From Lactiplantibacillus plajomi (GTDB lineage Bacteria > Bacillota > Bacilli > Lactobacillales > Lactobacillaceae), in contig NZ_BJDZ01000009.1 in assembly GCF_005405405.1 (NCBI RefSeq), forward strand, positions 1 through 64,000: DNA of 64,000 bases, written 5' to 3'. Below, in pieces: positions 44,630 to 52,033 of the stretch. Position 1 is the stretch's first letter. Every line of letters begins with the position of its first letter. The translations under genes and the position numbers were made by a program. The notes under the pieces are model-generated. The model was given only the letters and a program-made list of their open reading frames with translations. It searched no databases and was not told the DNA's origin.

Positions 44630-44657
44630 AGGGGTTGTAACCGATGTCACTGCCCCT
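44630..44657. repeat. Hairpin, copy B of 44505-44536
   Basis: AGGGGTTGTAAC-CGAT-GTCACTGCCCCT is closely similar to copy A in arms and loop length but has no T-run. Confidence 0.6.
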
Positions 44658-44683
44658 AATTCTGGATTTACGTGACGTGTTGT

Positions 44684-44713
44684 TTGCAATTTGCTTTCAT
44701 AGTAAGTTATGCT
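44684..44713 (+). promoter_or_regulatory. Possible original opuC promoter, now upstream of the IS
   Basis: TTGCAA at 44684-44689 and TATGCT at 44708-44713 (18-base spacer). Without the IS this would lie about 65 bases before opuCA. Confidence 0.4.
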
Positions 44714-44757
44714 TAATAGGGCACAGTTTATTAAGTGAACTAGGGTCCGTCTGAAAA

Positions 44758-45189
44758 CTACTTAAGTAAGATGCAAATTGAGGCAATGTAGACCGTAGCC
44801 AGATAAACGTGAGCAAGCTTATCATAACGCGTTGCAATCCTACGAAAGTTCTTCAACTGATTGAAGAAGTTCTCAATCAAATGGCGCTCACAATAAACGT
44901 GGTAATCACAGGCCCACTTGTGTTTGGTATTTTCCTTAGGCGGAATGGTATAGACGCCTGCTTTATCTTCAATATACTGGCGAAGTTTCGCGGTACCATA
45001 GGCTTTATCCGCAATAATATTTGATTGAGAAATATCGAAGCTTTCCAGTAACTCACTGGCAACTTGGCTATCATGTACTTGGCCACCCGTTAGGCGAAAC
45101 CCCAGAGGATTCCCTAATCCGTCAACGAGTGCGTGAATCTTGGTTGTTCGGCCACCTCGGCTTAGTCCAATAGCTTGATTTTCGACCAA
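44758..45189 (-). CDS. IS5-type transposase, second frame (OrfB)
   Basis: This 143-codon C-terminal half of the DDE transposase contains SRGGRTTKIHALVDGLGNPL, the second Asp in NIIADKAYGTAKLRQYI, and the final Glu region HLIENFFNQLKNFRRIATRYD. It has no Shine-Dalgarno and is expected only as a fusion with OrfA by -1 frameshifting, giving ...GAKKNAECLVENQAIG across the joint, which is the normal IS427-group sequence. Confidence 0.88.
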   Translation of the reverse strand: MVENQAIGLSRGGRTTKIHALVDGLGNPLGFRLTGGQVHDSQVASELLESFDISQSNIIADKAYGTAKLRQYIEDKAGVYTIPPKENTKHKWACDYHVYCERHLIENFFNQLKNFRRIATRYDKLAHVYLATVYIASICILLK

Positions 45190-45533
45190 ACATTCGGCGT
45201 TTTTTTTGCCCCAGTGGCTTTTTGATGTGCTCGAACGATCGTTGAATCCAAGCTCAAGTTTTCCATATCAGGGTCGTCAATCAATTCGAGGAAAACCTGT
45301 TCGAATAAGCCCGAACTTACCCAAGCTCGGAAGCGACTATACACCGTTTTCCAAGAGCCATAGCGTTCAGGTAGATCACGCCAAGGCGCCCCACTGCGCA
45401 TGAGCCAGAGGATAGCGTTGAGGGCGGTACGGTTGTCTAGGCTTGATGGACGGCCAGTCCGGTATGGCGGGAAGTATCCTTTGATTCGGTCCCACTGAGC
45501 ATCTTCCAGTTCGTATCGTTTAGGTGTTGTCAT
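45162..45533 (-). CDS. IS5-type transposase, first frame (OrfA)
   Basis: This 123-codon frame encodes the helix-turn-helix domain and the first catalytic Asp (SLDSTIVRAHQKATGA). It contains YELEDAQWDRIKGYFP and RSGAPWRDLPERYGSWKTVY, both typical of IS427-group elements. A run of eight A on the coding strand (positions 45200-45207) lies in the overlap and is a standard -1 slippery site (A AAA AAA) linking it to OrfB. Confidence 0.88.
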   Translation of the reverse strand: MTTPKRYELEDAQWDRIKGYFPPYRTGRPSSLDNRTALNAILWLMRSGAPWRDLPERYGSWKTVYSRFRAWVSSGLFEQVFLELIDDPDMENLSLDSTIVRAHQKATGAKKTPNVWSKIKLLD

Positions 45534-45628
45534 CGGAATGCCTCGATTCGTTTTTCCTCAGATTATACCTGAATTTTTAGTTTTCAGACAGTCCCTAGAT
45601 AAGCTGAATTTAGATTGGAGTGATGAGT

Positions 45629-46831
45629 TTGTTTCTCACAATGGAGCATTTAAACAAGACGTATCCCGGTGGCAAGGTCGCCGTTGATGATTTTAACTTG
45701 AATATCGAGAAGGGTGAGTTTGTCTGCTTTATCGGAACGTCTGGTTCGGGGAAAACCACCACGATGCGGATGATTAACCGGATGCTTAGCCAAACGTCGG
45801 GGACCATTAAGTTAAATGGTGAAGATATTGGCAAAATGGATCCGGTTAAGTTACGCCGCAAAATTGGTTACGTGATCCAAAACATCGGCTTGATGCCGCA
45901 CATGACGATCCGTGACAATATCACCTTGGTACCACGCTTACTGAAGTGGCCACAAGATAAGATGGACGAACGCGCCAAGGAAATGATTAAACTGGTTGAA
46001 CTTCCCGAAGATTACTTGGACCGCTACCCGTCCCAGTTATCCGGTGGTCAACAGCAACGGATCGGGGTTGTGCGGGCACTGGCAGCCGACCAAGACTTAG
46101 TTTTAATGGACGAACCGTTCGGGGCCTTGGATCCGATTACCCGTGAATCGTTACAAGACTTAGTTAAGGATTTGCAGGAACGCCTCGGTAAGACCTTCGT
46201 ATTCGTAACCCACGATATGGACGAAGCCCTAAAGCTTTCCACGAAGATCGTCATCATGGACGGCGGCGAGATTATGCAAGTTGCCACGCCGGATGATATT
46301 TTACGCCACCCGGCTAACGAATTCGTTGAGAACCTAATTGGGAAGGACCGCTTGATTCAAGCCCGGCCAAGTATTACGACCGTTGGCCAAGTCATGTTGA
46401 AAGACCCAATTTCGACCACCCCGGGTAAGTCCTTGACCGACGCGCTGCGGCTTATGCATGACAAGCGGGTTGATAGTCTGCTAGTGACCGATGAAGCCGG
46501 CATTTTAAAGGGTGTGATCGGCATTGAAGACGTGGACTATAACTTTAATTCCGCAACTAGTGTCAGTGACATCATGAAGAAGGATATTTTCTACGTTCAA
46601 TCCAATTCGCTGATTCGTGACACCGTTGAACGTATTTTGAAGCGCGGTTTGAAGAACATTCCGGTCGTTGACGACCAACACCGCCTAGTCGGAATCGTAA
46701 CGCGGGCCACGCTGGTGGACATTGTTTATGACGCACTTTGGGGCGATGAAGCGGAAGACGAAGCTTCGAACAATATTCATCACGAGGAGGACGCAGCGAA
46801 GACCAGCACTAAGGGCGGTGATCTTAAATGA
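45629..46831 (+). CDS. opuCA: Glycine betaine/carnitine/choline ABC transporter, ATP-binding protein
   Basis: This 400-residue ATPase energises osmoprotectant uptake. Walker A is [11 protein letters not shown], the signature [15 protein letters not shown], and Walker [13 protein letters not shown]. Two C-terminal CBS domains (about 255-370) sense ionic strength or c-di-AMP in relatives. ATG 45623 is only 2 bases from GGAG; TTG 45629 with 8-base spacing is more likely. An IS ends 34 bases upstream, so the native promoter is displaced. The three transporter genes follow with overlaps. Confidence 0.94.
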   Translation: MFLTMEHLNKTYPGGKVAVDDFNLNIEKGEFVCFIGTSGSGKTTTMRMINRMLSQTSGTIKLNGEDIGKMDPVKLRRKIGYVIQNIGLMPHMTIRDNITLVPRLLKWPQDKMDERAKEMIKLVELPEDYLDRYPSQLSGGQQQRIGVVRALAADQDLVLMDEPFGALDPITRESLQDLVKDLQERLGKTFVFVTHDMDEALKLSTKIVIMDGGEIMQVATPDDILRHPANEFVENLIGKDRLIQARPSITTVGQVMLKDPISTTPGKSLTDALRLMHDKRVDSLLVTDEAGILKGVIGIEDVDYNFNSATSVSDIMKKDIFYVQSNSLIRDTVERILKRGLKNIPVVDDQHRLVGIVTRATLVDIVYDALWGDEAEDEASNNIHHEEDAAKTSTKGGDLK

Positions 46832-47457
46832 TGAGTTTCTTCCAAACTTACGGGGCGCAGTTGCTGCTTAAAACTTGGCAACACTTTTATATTTCCGCGT
46901 TTTCACTCTTTTTAGGGGTCATCGTGGCCGTCCCGCTTGGTATCTTGTTAACGCGGGTCAAACCGATCGCGAACGTGGTGATGTCAATTGCCAGTATGCT
47001 GCAAACCATTCCGGCGATGGCGTTATTAGCTTTAATGATTCCATTCTTTGGGATCGGGGCGATTCCAGCAATCATTGCGTTATTCATTTACTCCCTGTTA
47101 CCAATTTTGCGGAACACTTATTTAGGAATGGAAGACGTTGAACCAGCCCTGATTGATGCTGCAAAAGGGATGGGAATGACTGGTTGGCAGTCAATTATTA
47201 AAGTGGAAGTACCCATGGCTGCACCGGTGATCATGTCCGGGGTGCGCTTGTCCGCAACTTACGTTATCGCGTGGGCGGCGCTAGCTTCCTACATCGGTGC
47301 CGGTGGCTTAGGGGACTTCATCTTTAACGGTTTAAATTTGTACCGGACCGACTTGATTTTAGGTGGTTCGATTCCAGTCATTATTTTGGCCCTCATCGTG
47401 GATTGGCTCCTAGGTAAACTGGAAGCCGCTGTCACCCCACGAACAACGCAAGCGTAA
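46828..47457 (+). CDS. opuCB: Osmoprotectant ABC transporter permease
   Basis: This 209-residue inner membrane subunit has about five or six helices and the BPD-type EAA loop [20 protein letters not shown]. Together with OpuCD it forms the channel. The start overlaps the opuCA stop by 4 bases. The sequence ends hydrophilic after [10 protein letters not shown]. Confidence 0.93.
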   Translation: MMSFFQTYGAQLLLKTWQHFYISAFSLFLGVIVAVPLGILLTRVKPIANVVMSIASMLQTIPAMALLALMIPFFGIGAIPAIIALFIYSLLPILRNTYLGMEDVEPALIDAAKGMGMTGWQSIIKVEVPMAAPVIMSGVRLSATYVIAWAALASYIGAGGLGDFIFNGLNLYRTDLILGGSIPVIILALIVDWLLGKLEAAVTPRTTQA

Positions 47458-47471
47458 GGGGGATGTAAATA

Positions 47472-48407
47472 ATGAAAAAATTCAAAAAATGGCTGTTAGG
47501 CCTATTAATGACCATTGTCAGCGGGACGTTACTTGCCGGTTGCGGGTTCCCAGGGTTATCCGGAACTTCTAGCGGCACGGTTCGGATTGCGGCCCAAAAT
47601 ACGACCGAACAACAAATCATGGCTTACGTGATTCAGGATATGATTCAGCACTATTCCAACATGAACACGACGATCATCAACAACTTGGGTTCCGGGACGG
47701 TTAGTTTTAACGCCCTGAAGAACGACCAGGCCGATATTTCTTCCATCCGCTTTACCGGGACCGACTACTCGACCATTATGGGTAAAAAGGTTGACCGGTC
47801 AAAGATCAAAGAAACCGACCAGGATGTCTACAAAGCCTTTAATGATGATTATGACATGACGTACTTCCCAACGTACGGCTTTGCCGACACCTACGCTTTT
47901 ATGGTGACGAAGCAAACGGCGAAGAAGTATCACTTGAAGACCGTTAGTGATATGAAAAAGGTCGCACCGAAGTTAGCGGTCGGCTTGGATCAAACCTGGC
48001 TTGAACGGAAGGGTGACGGTTATACCGCCTTCCAAAAATTGTACGGTTATAAGTTCGGGAAAACTTATCCGATGCAAATTGGGTTAGTCTACGACGCCCT
48101 GGAATCGGGTAAGATGGACGCTATCTTAGGGTACTCAACCGATGGCCGGATTGGTAGTTACGACTTGACGCTATTGAAGGATGACAAGAACTTCTTCCCA
48201 CCATATAACGCGAGTGCGGTTGCCAATAACAAAGCCTTAAAGGAACACCCGAAGTTGAAGTCGATTCTGAACCGCTTGAATGGCAAGATTAGCTTGAAGA
48301 CGATGCAAAACTTGAACTATCAAGTGGATAATAACTTAGTTGAACCGGAAACGGTCGCTAAGCAGTTCCTTGAAAAACACAACTACTTTGAAGGGAGTGA
48401 CAAGTAA
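47472..48407 (+). CDS. opuCC: Osmoprotectant-binding lipoprotein
   Basis: This 311-residue extracytoplasmic substrate-binding lipoprotein has signal KKFKKWLLGLLMTIVSGTLL and lipobox LAGC (Cys about 24). It carries the OpuAC/ProX-like fold, with aromatic residues such as YFPTYGFADTYAFMV available for the quaternary-ammonium cage. The stop overlaps the opuCD start by one base. Substrate range among betaine, carnitine and choline cannot be settled from sequence. Confidence 0.93.
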   Translation: MKKFKKWLLGLLMTIVSGTLLAGCGFPGLSGTSSGTVRIAAQNTTEQQIMAYVIQDMIQHYSNMNTTIINNLGSGTVSFNALKNDQADISSIRFTGTDYSTIMGKKVDRSKIKETDQDVYKAFNDDYDMTYFPTYGFADTYAFMVTKQTAKKYHLKTVSDMKKVAPKLAVGLDQTWLERKGDGYTAFQKLYGYKFGKTYPMQIGLVYDALESGKMDAILGYSTDGRIGSYDLTLLKDDKNFFPPYNASAVANNKALKEHPKLKSILNRLNGKISLKTMQNLNYQVDNNLVEPETVAKQFLEKHNYFEGSDK

Positions 48408-49060
48408 TGGCAAATATGAACTTGTTTGAACAACTCGTTTATTATTACCAACAAAACGGTGCTTACGTTTTGAGCCAATTTATGCGCCACTTCCTGGTGT
48501 CGATTTACGGGGTCATCTTTGCGGCAATCATCGGGATTCCGATTGGGATTTTTATCGCGCACCACACGAAACTTAGTAGCGTCGTCATTGCGATTGCTAA
48601 CGTGATTCAAACCGTGCCGTCGCTTGCGATGTTATCGATCATCATGATCGGTTTGGGACTCGGTGTGAACACGGTTATCGTCACGGTCTTTCTGTACGCG
48701 TTACTACCAATTATTAAAAACACCTATACTGGGATGTTGAACGTGAGTGATGACATTCTGGATTCTGGTAAGGGGATGGGGATGACCCGCTGGCAGATTT
48801 TACGGATGGTGGAATTACCGCTGTCGCTGTCAGTGATTATGGCCGGTCTCCGGAACGCGCTAGTGTTAGCTATCGGGATCACCGCCATTGGGACCTTCGT
48901 TGGTGCCGGTGGTTTAGGGGATATCATTATTCGTGGGACGAACGCCACGAACGGTGGGGCAATCATCCTTGCCGGGGCGTTACCAACGGCCCTAATGGCA
49001 ATTATTTCCGATACGGTGCTCGCCTGGATTGAAAAGCGGGCGGATCCGACCCAGAAATAA
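48407..49060 (+). CDS. opuCD: Osmoprotectant ABC transporter permease
   Basis: This 217-residue second permease has helices such as SIYGVIFAAIIGIPIGIFIA and the EAA loop DDILDSGKGMGMTRWQILRM. It is paralogous to OpuCB. It is last in the operon, with a strong hairpin terminator after it. Confidence 0.93.
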   Translation: MANMNLFEQLVYYYQQNGAYVLSQFMRHFLVSIYGVIFAAIIGIPIGIFIAHHTKLSSVVIAIANVIQTVPSLAMLSIIMIGLGLGVNTVIVTVFLYALLPIIKNTYTGMLNVSDDILDSGKGMGMTRWQILRMVELPLSLSVIMAGLRNALVLAIGITAIGTFVGAGGLGDIIIRGTNATNGGAIILAGALPTALMAIISDTVLAWIEKRADPTQK

Positions 49061-49068
49061 CGGTAAAT

Positions 49069-49141
49069 AAAAAGATTGATTTACAGGTCAACTGGTACTC
49101 ATTCAGGGAAGTAACGAGTTGCTGTAACATCAATCTTTTTT
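49069..49141 (+). terminator. Terminator after opuCD
   Basis: AAAAAGATTGAT and ATCAATCTTTTT pair as the base of a long hairpin, with further pairing ACAG/CTGT and ACTC/GAGT inside. Confidence 0.8.
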
Positions 49142-49143
49142 GT

Positions 49144-49210
49144 TTGCGGTAAAAACACCGCTAAGAATATGCAAGGTGGTTATTCTCAGCAATTTCATCT
49201 TTTACCGCAA
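49144..49210. repeat. Two-tier hairpin between opuCD and the LexA-box gene
   Basis: The outer stem TTGCGGTAAAA/TTTTACCGCAA is a perfect 11 bp. The inner stem GCTAAGAATA/TATTCTCAGC has one mismatch. No T-run follows on either strand, so it is not an ordinary terminator. Confidence 0.7.
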
Positions 49211-49227
49211 GTTGATTTAATTTTGTT

Positions 49228-49569
49228 TTAGTGTCCCTGGCGCTGGACGTAACGGACTTGGTCAGCGTCAATCAGATGGGTCAAGTGTTGCTGCCGGTTG
49301 ATTAAAACGAGCTGACCGCTCGCCAGTACCTTAAGTACGCCGTGAACGTTATACGGGTGGTGCTCAGATAATTGGGGCTGCATTTGCAACATCAGTGCGT
49401 AGTGCCGTTCGAGGGCTTGCTGTAAAAACAGCGTCCGTTGCGCGGCTGGCATTACCGGTAGCAACGGCACCTCAGCGCTCGGGGCGGCAATGAAATCATC
49501 CATAAATTGGCGGTAGGTTGCGTGTAAATTTTTTGAAATGAGTTTTAAATTGGATTGTTGATTTTGCAT
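49228..49569 (-). CDS. Uncharacterised protein, probably SOS-inducible
   Basis: This 113-residue protein has no signal or membrane segment. It has helices with MQNQQSNLKLISKNLHATY and AAQRTLFLQQALERHYALML, and a short strand-rich end (HGVLKVLASGQLVLINRQQH). I do not recognise a family. The ATG at 49569 follows GAGGTGG; an upstream codon overlaps that site. Its promoter (TTGCAT, 17 bases, TATAAT) contains one LexA-box-like dyad in the spacer and another just downstream, so damage induction is inferred. The gene is convergent with opuCD and divergent from gmk. Confidence 0.75.
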   Translation of the reverse strand: MQNQQSNLKLISKNLHATYRQFMDDFIAAPSAEVPLLPVMPAAQRTLFLQQALERHYALMLQMQPQLSEHHPYNVHGVLKVLASGQLVLINRQQHLTHLIDADQVRYVQRQGH

Positions 49570-49580
49570 GATAGCCACCT

Positions 49581-49594
49581 CGAACATTTGTTTG
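49581..49594 (-). promoter_or_regulatory. LexA-box-like site, proximal
   Basis: CGAACATTTGTTTG is a near match to CGAACRNRYGTTYC and lies just downstream of the -10, overlapping the expected transcription start. Confidence 0.55.
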
Positions 49595-49601
49595 TGTCTA
49601 C

Positions 49602-49630
49602 ATTATACGAACAAGCGTTCTGAAATGCAA
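49602..49630 (-). promoter_or_regulatory. Promoter of the LexA-box gene
   Basis: On the minus strand TTGCAT (49630-49625), 17-base spacer, and TATAAT (49607-49602). A strong sigma-A-type promoter. Confidence 0.75.
49608..49621 (-). promoter_or_regulatory. LexA-box, distal, in promoter spacer
   Basis: CGAACAAGCGTTCT matches CGAACRNRYGTTYC at 13 of 14 positions and has the perfect dyad GAAC-N4-GTTC. It fills the spacer between -35 and -10. Confidence 0.72.
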
Positions 49631-49758
49631 GCATTAAATTTAACAATCGGGTCATGCGAACTTCAAAATGGGAAGAATCGTTTGATAAAGCTTGCAATCA
49701 AGGGATAAAAAGTGCAAAATAAACTTTAAAACATATTTAATAAGGGGAATTTGTGATC

Positions 49759-50379
49759 ATGGCGAAACAAGGCATGTTAATCGTCTTATCAGGTCCTTCG
49801 GGTGTCGGTAAGGGTACTGTCCGTAAGGAAATTTTTGATTCAGATGATAACGATTTTCAATATTCAGTCTCGATGACGACCCGGAAAATGCGTCCGGGCG
49901 AAGTTGATGGGAAGGACTATTATTTTGTCTCCAAAGATGAGTTCGAGGATGAAATTAAAAGCGGCGGCATGCTTGAATATGCCAAGTATGTTGACAACTA
50001 CTACGGGACGCCCTTAAAATATATCAAGCAGTCGCTGGCCGCTGGTAAGGATGTTTTCCTTGAAATCGAAGTTAACGGTGCCATGCAGGTTCGCGAAAAG
50101 ATGCCCGACGGCGTGTTTATCTTTTTGACACCCCCGGATTTAATGGAATTGAAGCACCGGATCATCGGTCGTGGCACTGACGACATGGCGGTCATTAATA
50201 AGCGGATGGCGAAGGCCGTCGGTGAAATCAAAATGATGCGCAACTATGATTACGCGGTGGTTAACGACGAAGTGCCGTTAGCTGCCGAACGAATCAAGAC
50301 GATTATCCGGAGTGAACGGTACAGTGTTAAGCGGGTCATGCCCGAGTATGAAGAAATGTTAGGAGATGCGGAATCATGA
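49759..50379 (+). CDS. gmk: Guanylate kinase
   Basis: This 206-residue enzyme phosphorylates GMP to GDP. The P-loop is [12 protein letters not shown] (about 10-21), GMP-binding residues lie in [20 protein letters not shown], and the lid is [13 protein letters not shown] at 49753 is in frame, but AAGGGGA favours ATG 49759. The end overlaps rpoZ by 4 bases, the usual gmk-rpoZ pair, followed by coaBC and priA. Confidence 0.96.
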   Translation: MAKQGMLIVLSGPSGVGKGTVRKEIFDSDDNDFQYSVSMTTRKMRPGEVDGKDYYFVSKDEFEDEIKSGGMLEYAKYVDNYYGTPLKYIKQSLAAGKDVFLEIEVNGAMQVREKMPDGVFIFLTPPDLMELKHRIIGRGTDDMAVINKRMAKAVGEIKMMRNYDYAVVNDEVPLAAERIKTIIRSERYSVKRVMPEYEEMLGDAES

Positions 50380-50588
50380 TCTTATATCCATCAGTTGATG
50401 ATTTATTAAAGCAGGTTAATTCGCGGTACTCATTGATTATGTTGGCCAGCAAACGGGCCCACGAATTAGATGCCGGGGCCACCCCAATGTTGACCGACTA
50501 TAAGTCCGTTAAAACGATTGGTCGGGCTTTGGAAGAAATTGCGGCCGGTGACTTAATGATCGACCCCGACGAAACCGACGAAAACTAA
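50376..50588 (+). CDS. rpoZ: RNA polymerase omega subunit
   Basis: This 70-residue protein stabilises the beta-prime subunit. It has the omega signature [17 protein letters not shown] (about 18-34) and [12 protein letters not shown]. It overlaps gmk by 4 bases. The acidic C-terminal tail is normal. Confidence 0.95.
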   Translation: MILYPSVDDLLKQVNSRYSLIMLASKRAHELDAGATPMLTDYKSVKTIGRALEEIAAGDLMIDPDETDEN

Positions 50589-50599
50589 GTTGATTTGGA

Positions 50600-50631
50600 A
50601 GTGCCGTTGCGTGTGCGCGGTGCTTTTTTTT
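50600..50631 (+). terminator. Terminator after rpoZ
   Basis: AGTGCCG and CGGTGCT pair around TTGCGTGTGCG, then a run of T. Confidence 0.8.
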
Positions 50632-50690
50632 ACCCATTTTTTGCCTATTTGGGTAAAACGGGGTTCGAACTACAACTTCACCTGAATTCT

Positions 50691-50699
50691 TGATACAAT
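50691..50699 (+). promoter_or_regulatory. Extended -10 promoter for coaBC
   Basis: TGATACAAT, 83 bases before the coaBC start. Confidence 0.45.
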
Positions 50700-50781
50700 T
50701 ATGATGGTGTTTGGTGTGGTTCAGTACATCTAAACGGACGATTAAATTCACCGGTAAACCGGTGACAAGGGACGTGAAACA

Positions 50782-52005
50782 GTGGATATTTGGAATGAAC
50801 GCCACGTAACGGTCGTAGTTAGTGGCGGTATTGCCAGTTATAAGGCGTTATTAGTGATTCGACAGTTAATGAAGCGCGGGGCAACGGTGCGCGTGGCGAT
50901 GACCGCCCACGCAACTGAATTTGTTACGCCGCTGACTTTTCAAACCTTGACCGGTCAGCCGGTCGTAGTGGATGAGTTTACGACCAGTGACCCGCACCAC
51001 GTGGTTCACGTGGCGCTGGCGGACTGGACGGAGACGCTGGTGATGGTCCCGGCGACTGCCAACCTGATTGCTAAAGTGGCAAACGGACTGGCCGACGATG
51101 CGGCCACGACGACGATTTTAGCGACGACTGCCCCTAAATTTGTAATTCCGGCGATGAATTCGCACATGTACGCCAACCCGGCGACCCAGCGCAACCTTGA
51201 CCAGTTAACGACGGACGGGCTTCACGTAATGGCCCCGGCGACCGGGTTATTAGCGGAAGGCTACGCTGGTCGCGGCCGGCTACCGGAACCCGCGGAAATC
51301 GTCGCGTGGTTAACGGATCAGTTGATTCAATTAACGCCCGCGTTACCGCTGAGCGGACAAAACGTGCTGGTGACCGCTGGTGGTACCCGCGAAGCCATTG
51401 ATCCGGTCCGTTACATTTCCAACCGTTCATCTGGCAAGATGGGGTACGCGGTTGCCCAGGCAGCGCGTGAAATGGGCGCGACCGTCACCTTGATCAGTAC
51501 GCCGACCCACTTGCCGGTGCCGGCTGGTGTCCAGATGGTCACGGTCAACTCAGCCGCTGAGTTATTGACTGCGGTCAGCGCGCGGTTTAGTACGACGGAT
51601 TTATTGGTGATGGCTGCGGCCGTGTCGGACTACCGGCCGGTCAATGCCGCTGATGAAAAAATCAAGAAACCGGCCAATCATGCCAATTTAACGATTGAAT
51701 TGACCGAAACGCCGGATATTTTAAAAACGTTAGCGCCCCAAAAAACGACCCAGTACGTTGTCGGCTTTGCCGCTGAGACCCAGCATTTATTAGCCAACGC
51801 TCAGCGGAAGTTGACCAGTAAAAAGGTCGACTTACTGGTCGCCAACGACGTTTCGAAAGCCGGGGTCGGCTTTAACGGTGATACGAATCAGGTGACGTTA
51901 CTACGTCCGGGGCAGGACTCCGTGAAAACGCCGCTGCAATCAAAATTGGCGGTAGCGCGAACCATTTTAGAGACGGTGGTTGCAGACCAGGCGTGGCGTC
52001 ACTAA
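50782..52005 (+). CDS. coaBC: Bifunctional phosphopantothenoylcysteine decarboxylase / phosphopantothenate--cysteine ligase
   Basis: This 407-residue enzyme makes 4'-phosphopantetheine for coenzyme A. The N-terminal flavin decarboxylase CoaC (about 1-180) contains VSGGIASYKAL, the His of the DPHHVVHV segment, and PAMNSHMYANPATQRNL. The C-terminal CoaB (about 190-400) contains VTAGGTREAIDPVRYISNRS and a DLLVMAAAVSDYRP core. Start GTG; priA follows 28 bases later. Confidence 0.95.
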   Translation: MDIWNERHVTVVVSGGIASYKALLVIRQLMKRGATVRVAMTAHATEFVTPLTFQTLTGQPVVVDEFTTSDPHHVVHVALADWTETLVMVPATANLIAKVANGLADDAATTTILATTAPKFVIPAMNSHMYANPATQRNLDQLTTDGLHVMAPATGLLAEGYAGRGRLPEPAEIVAWLTDQLIQLTPALPLSGQNVLVTAGGTREAIDPVRYISNRSSGKMGYAVAQAAREMGATVTLISTPTHLPVPAGVQMVTVNSAAELLTAVSARFSTTDLLVMAAAVSDYRPVNAADEKIKKPANHANLTIELTETPDILKTLAPQKTTQYVVGFAAETQHLLANAQRKLTSKKVDLLVANDVSKAGVGFNGDTNQVTLLRPGQDSVKTPLQSKLAVARTILETVVADQAWRH

Positions 52006-52033
52006 GGCATTATCATAAGAGAGGAAGACCAGT

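Larger units (their letters stand above)
44744..45594 (-). mobile_element. Complete IS5-type (IS427-group-like) insertion sequence
   Basis: This 851-bp element has imperfect terminal inverted repeats: GGTCCGTCTGAAAACTA at the left and GGACTGTCTGAAAACTA (read inward) at the right. CTAG flanks it on both sides, consistent with a target duplication at a palindromic site. It carries two overlapping transposase frames on the minus strand joined by an A8 slippage run. Both ends and both frames look intact, so it may be active. Confidence 0.88.
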
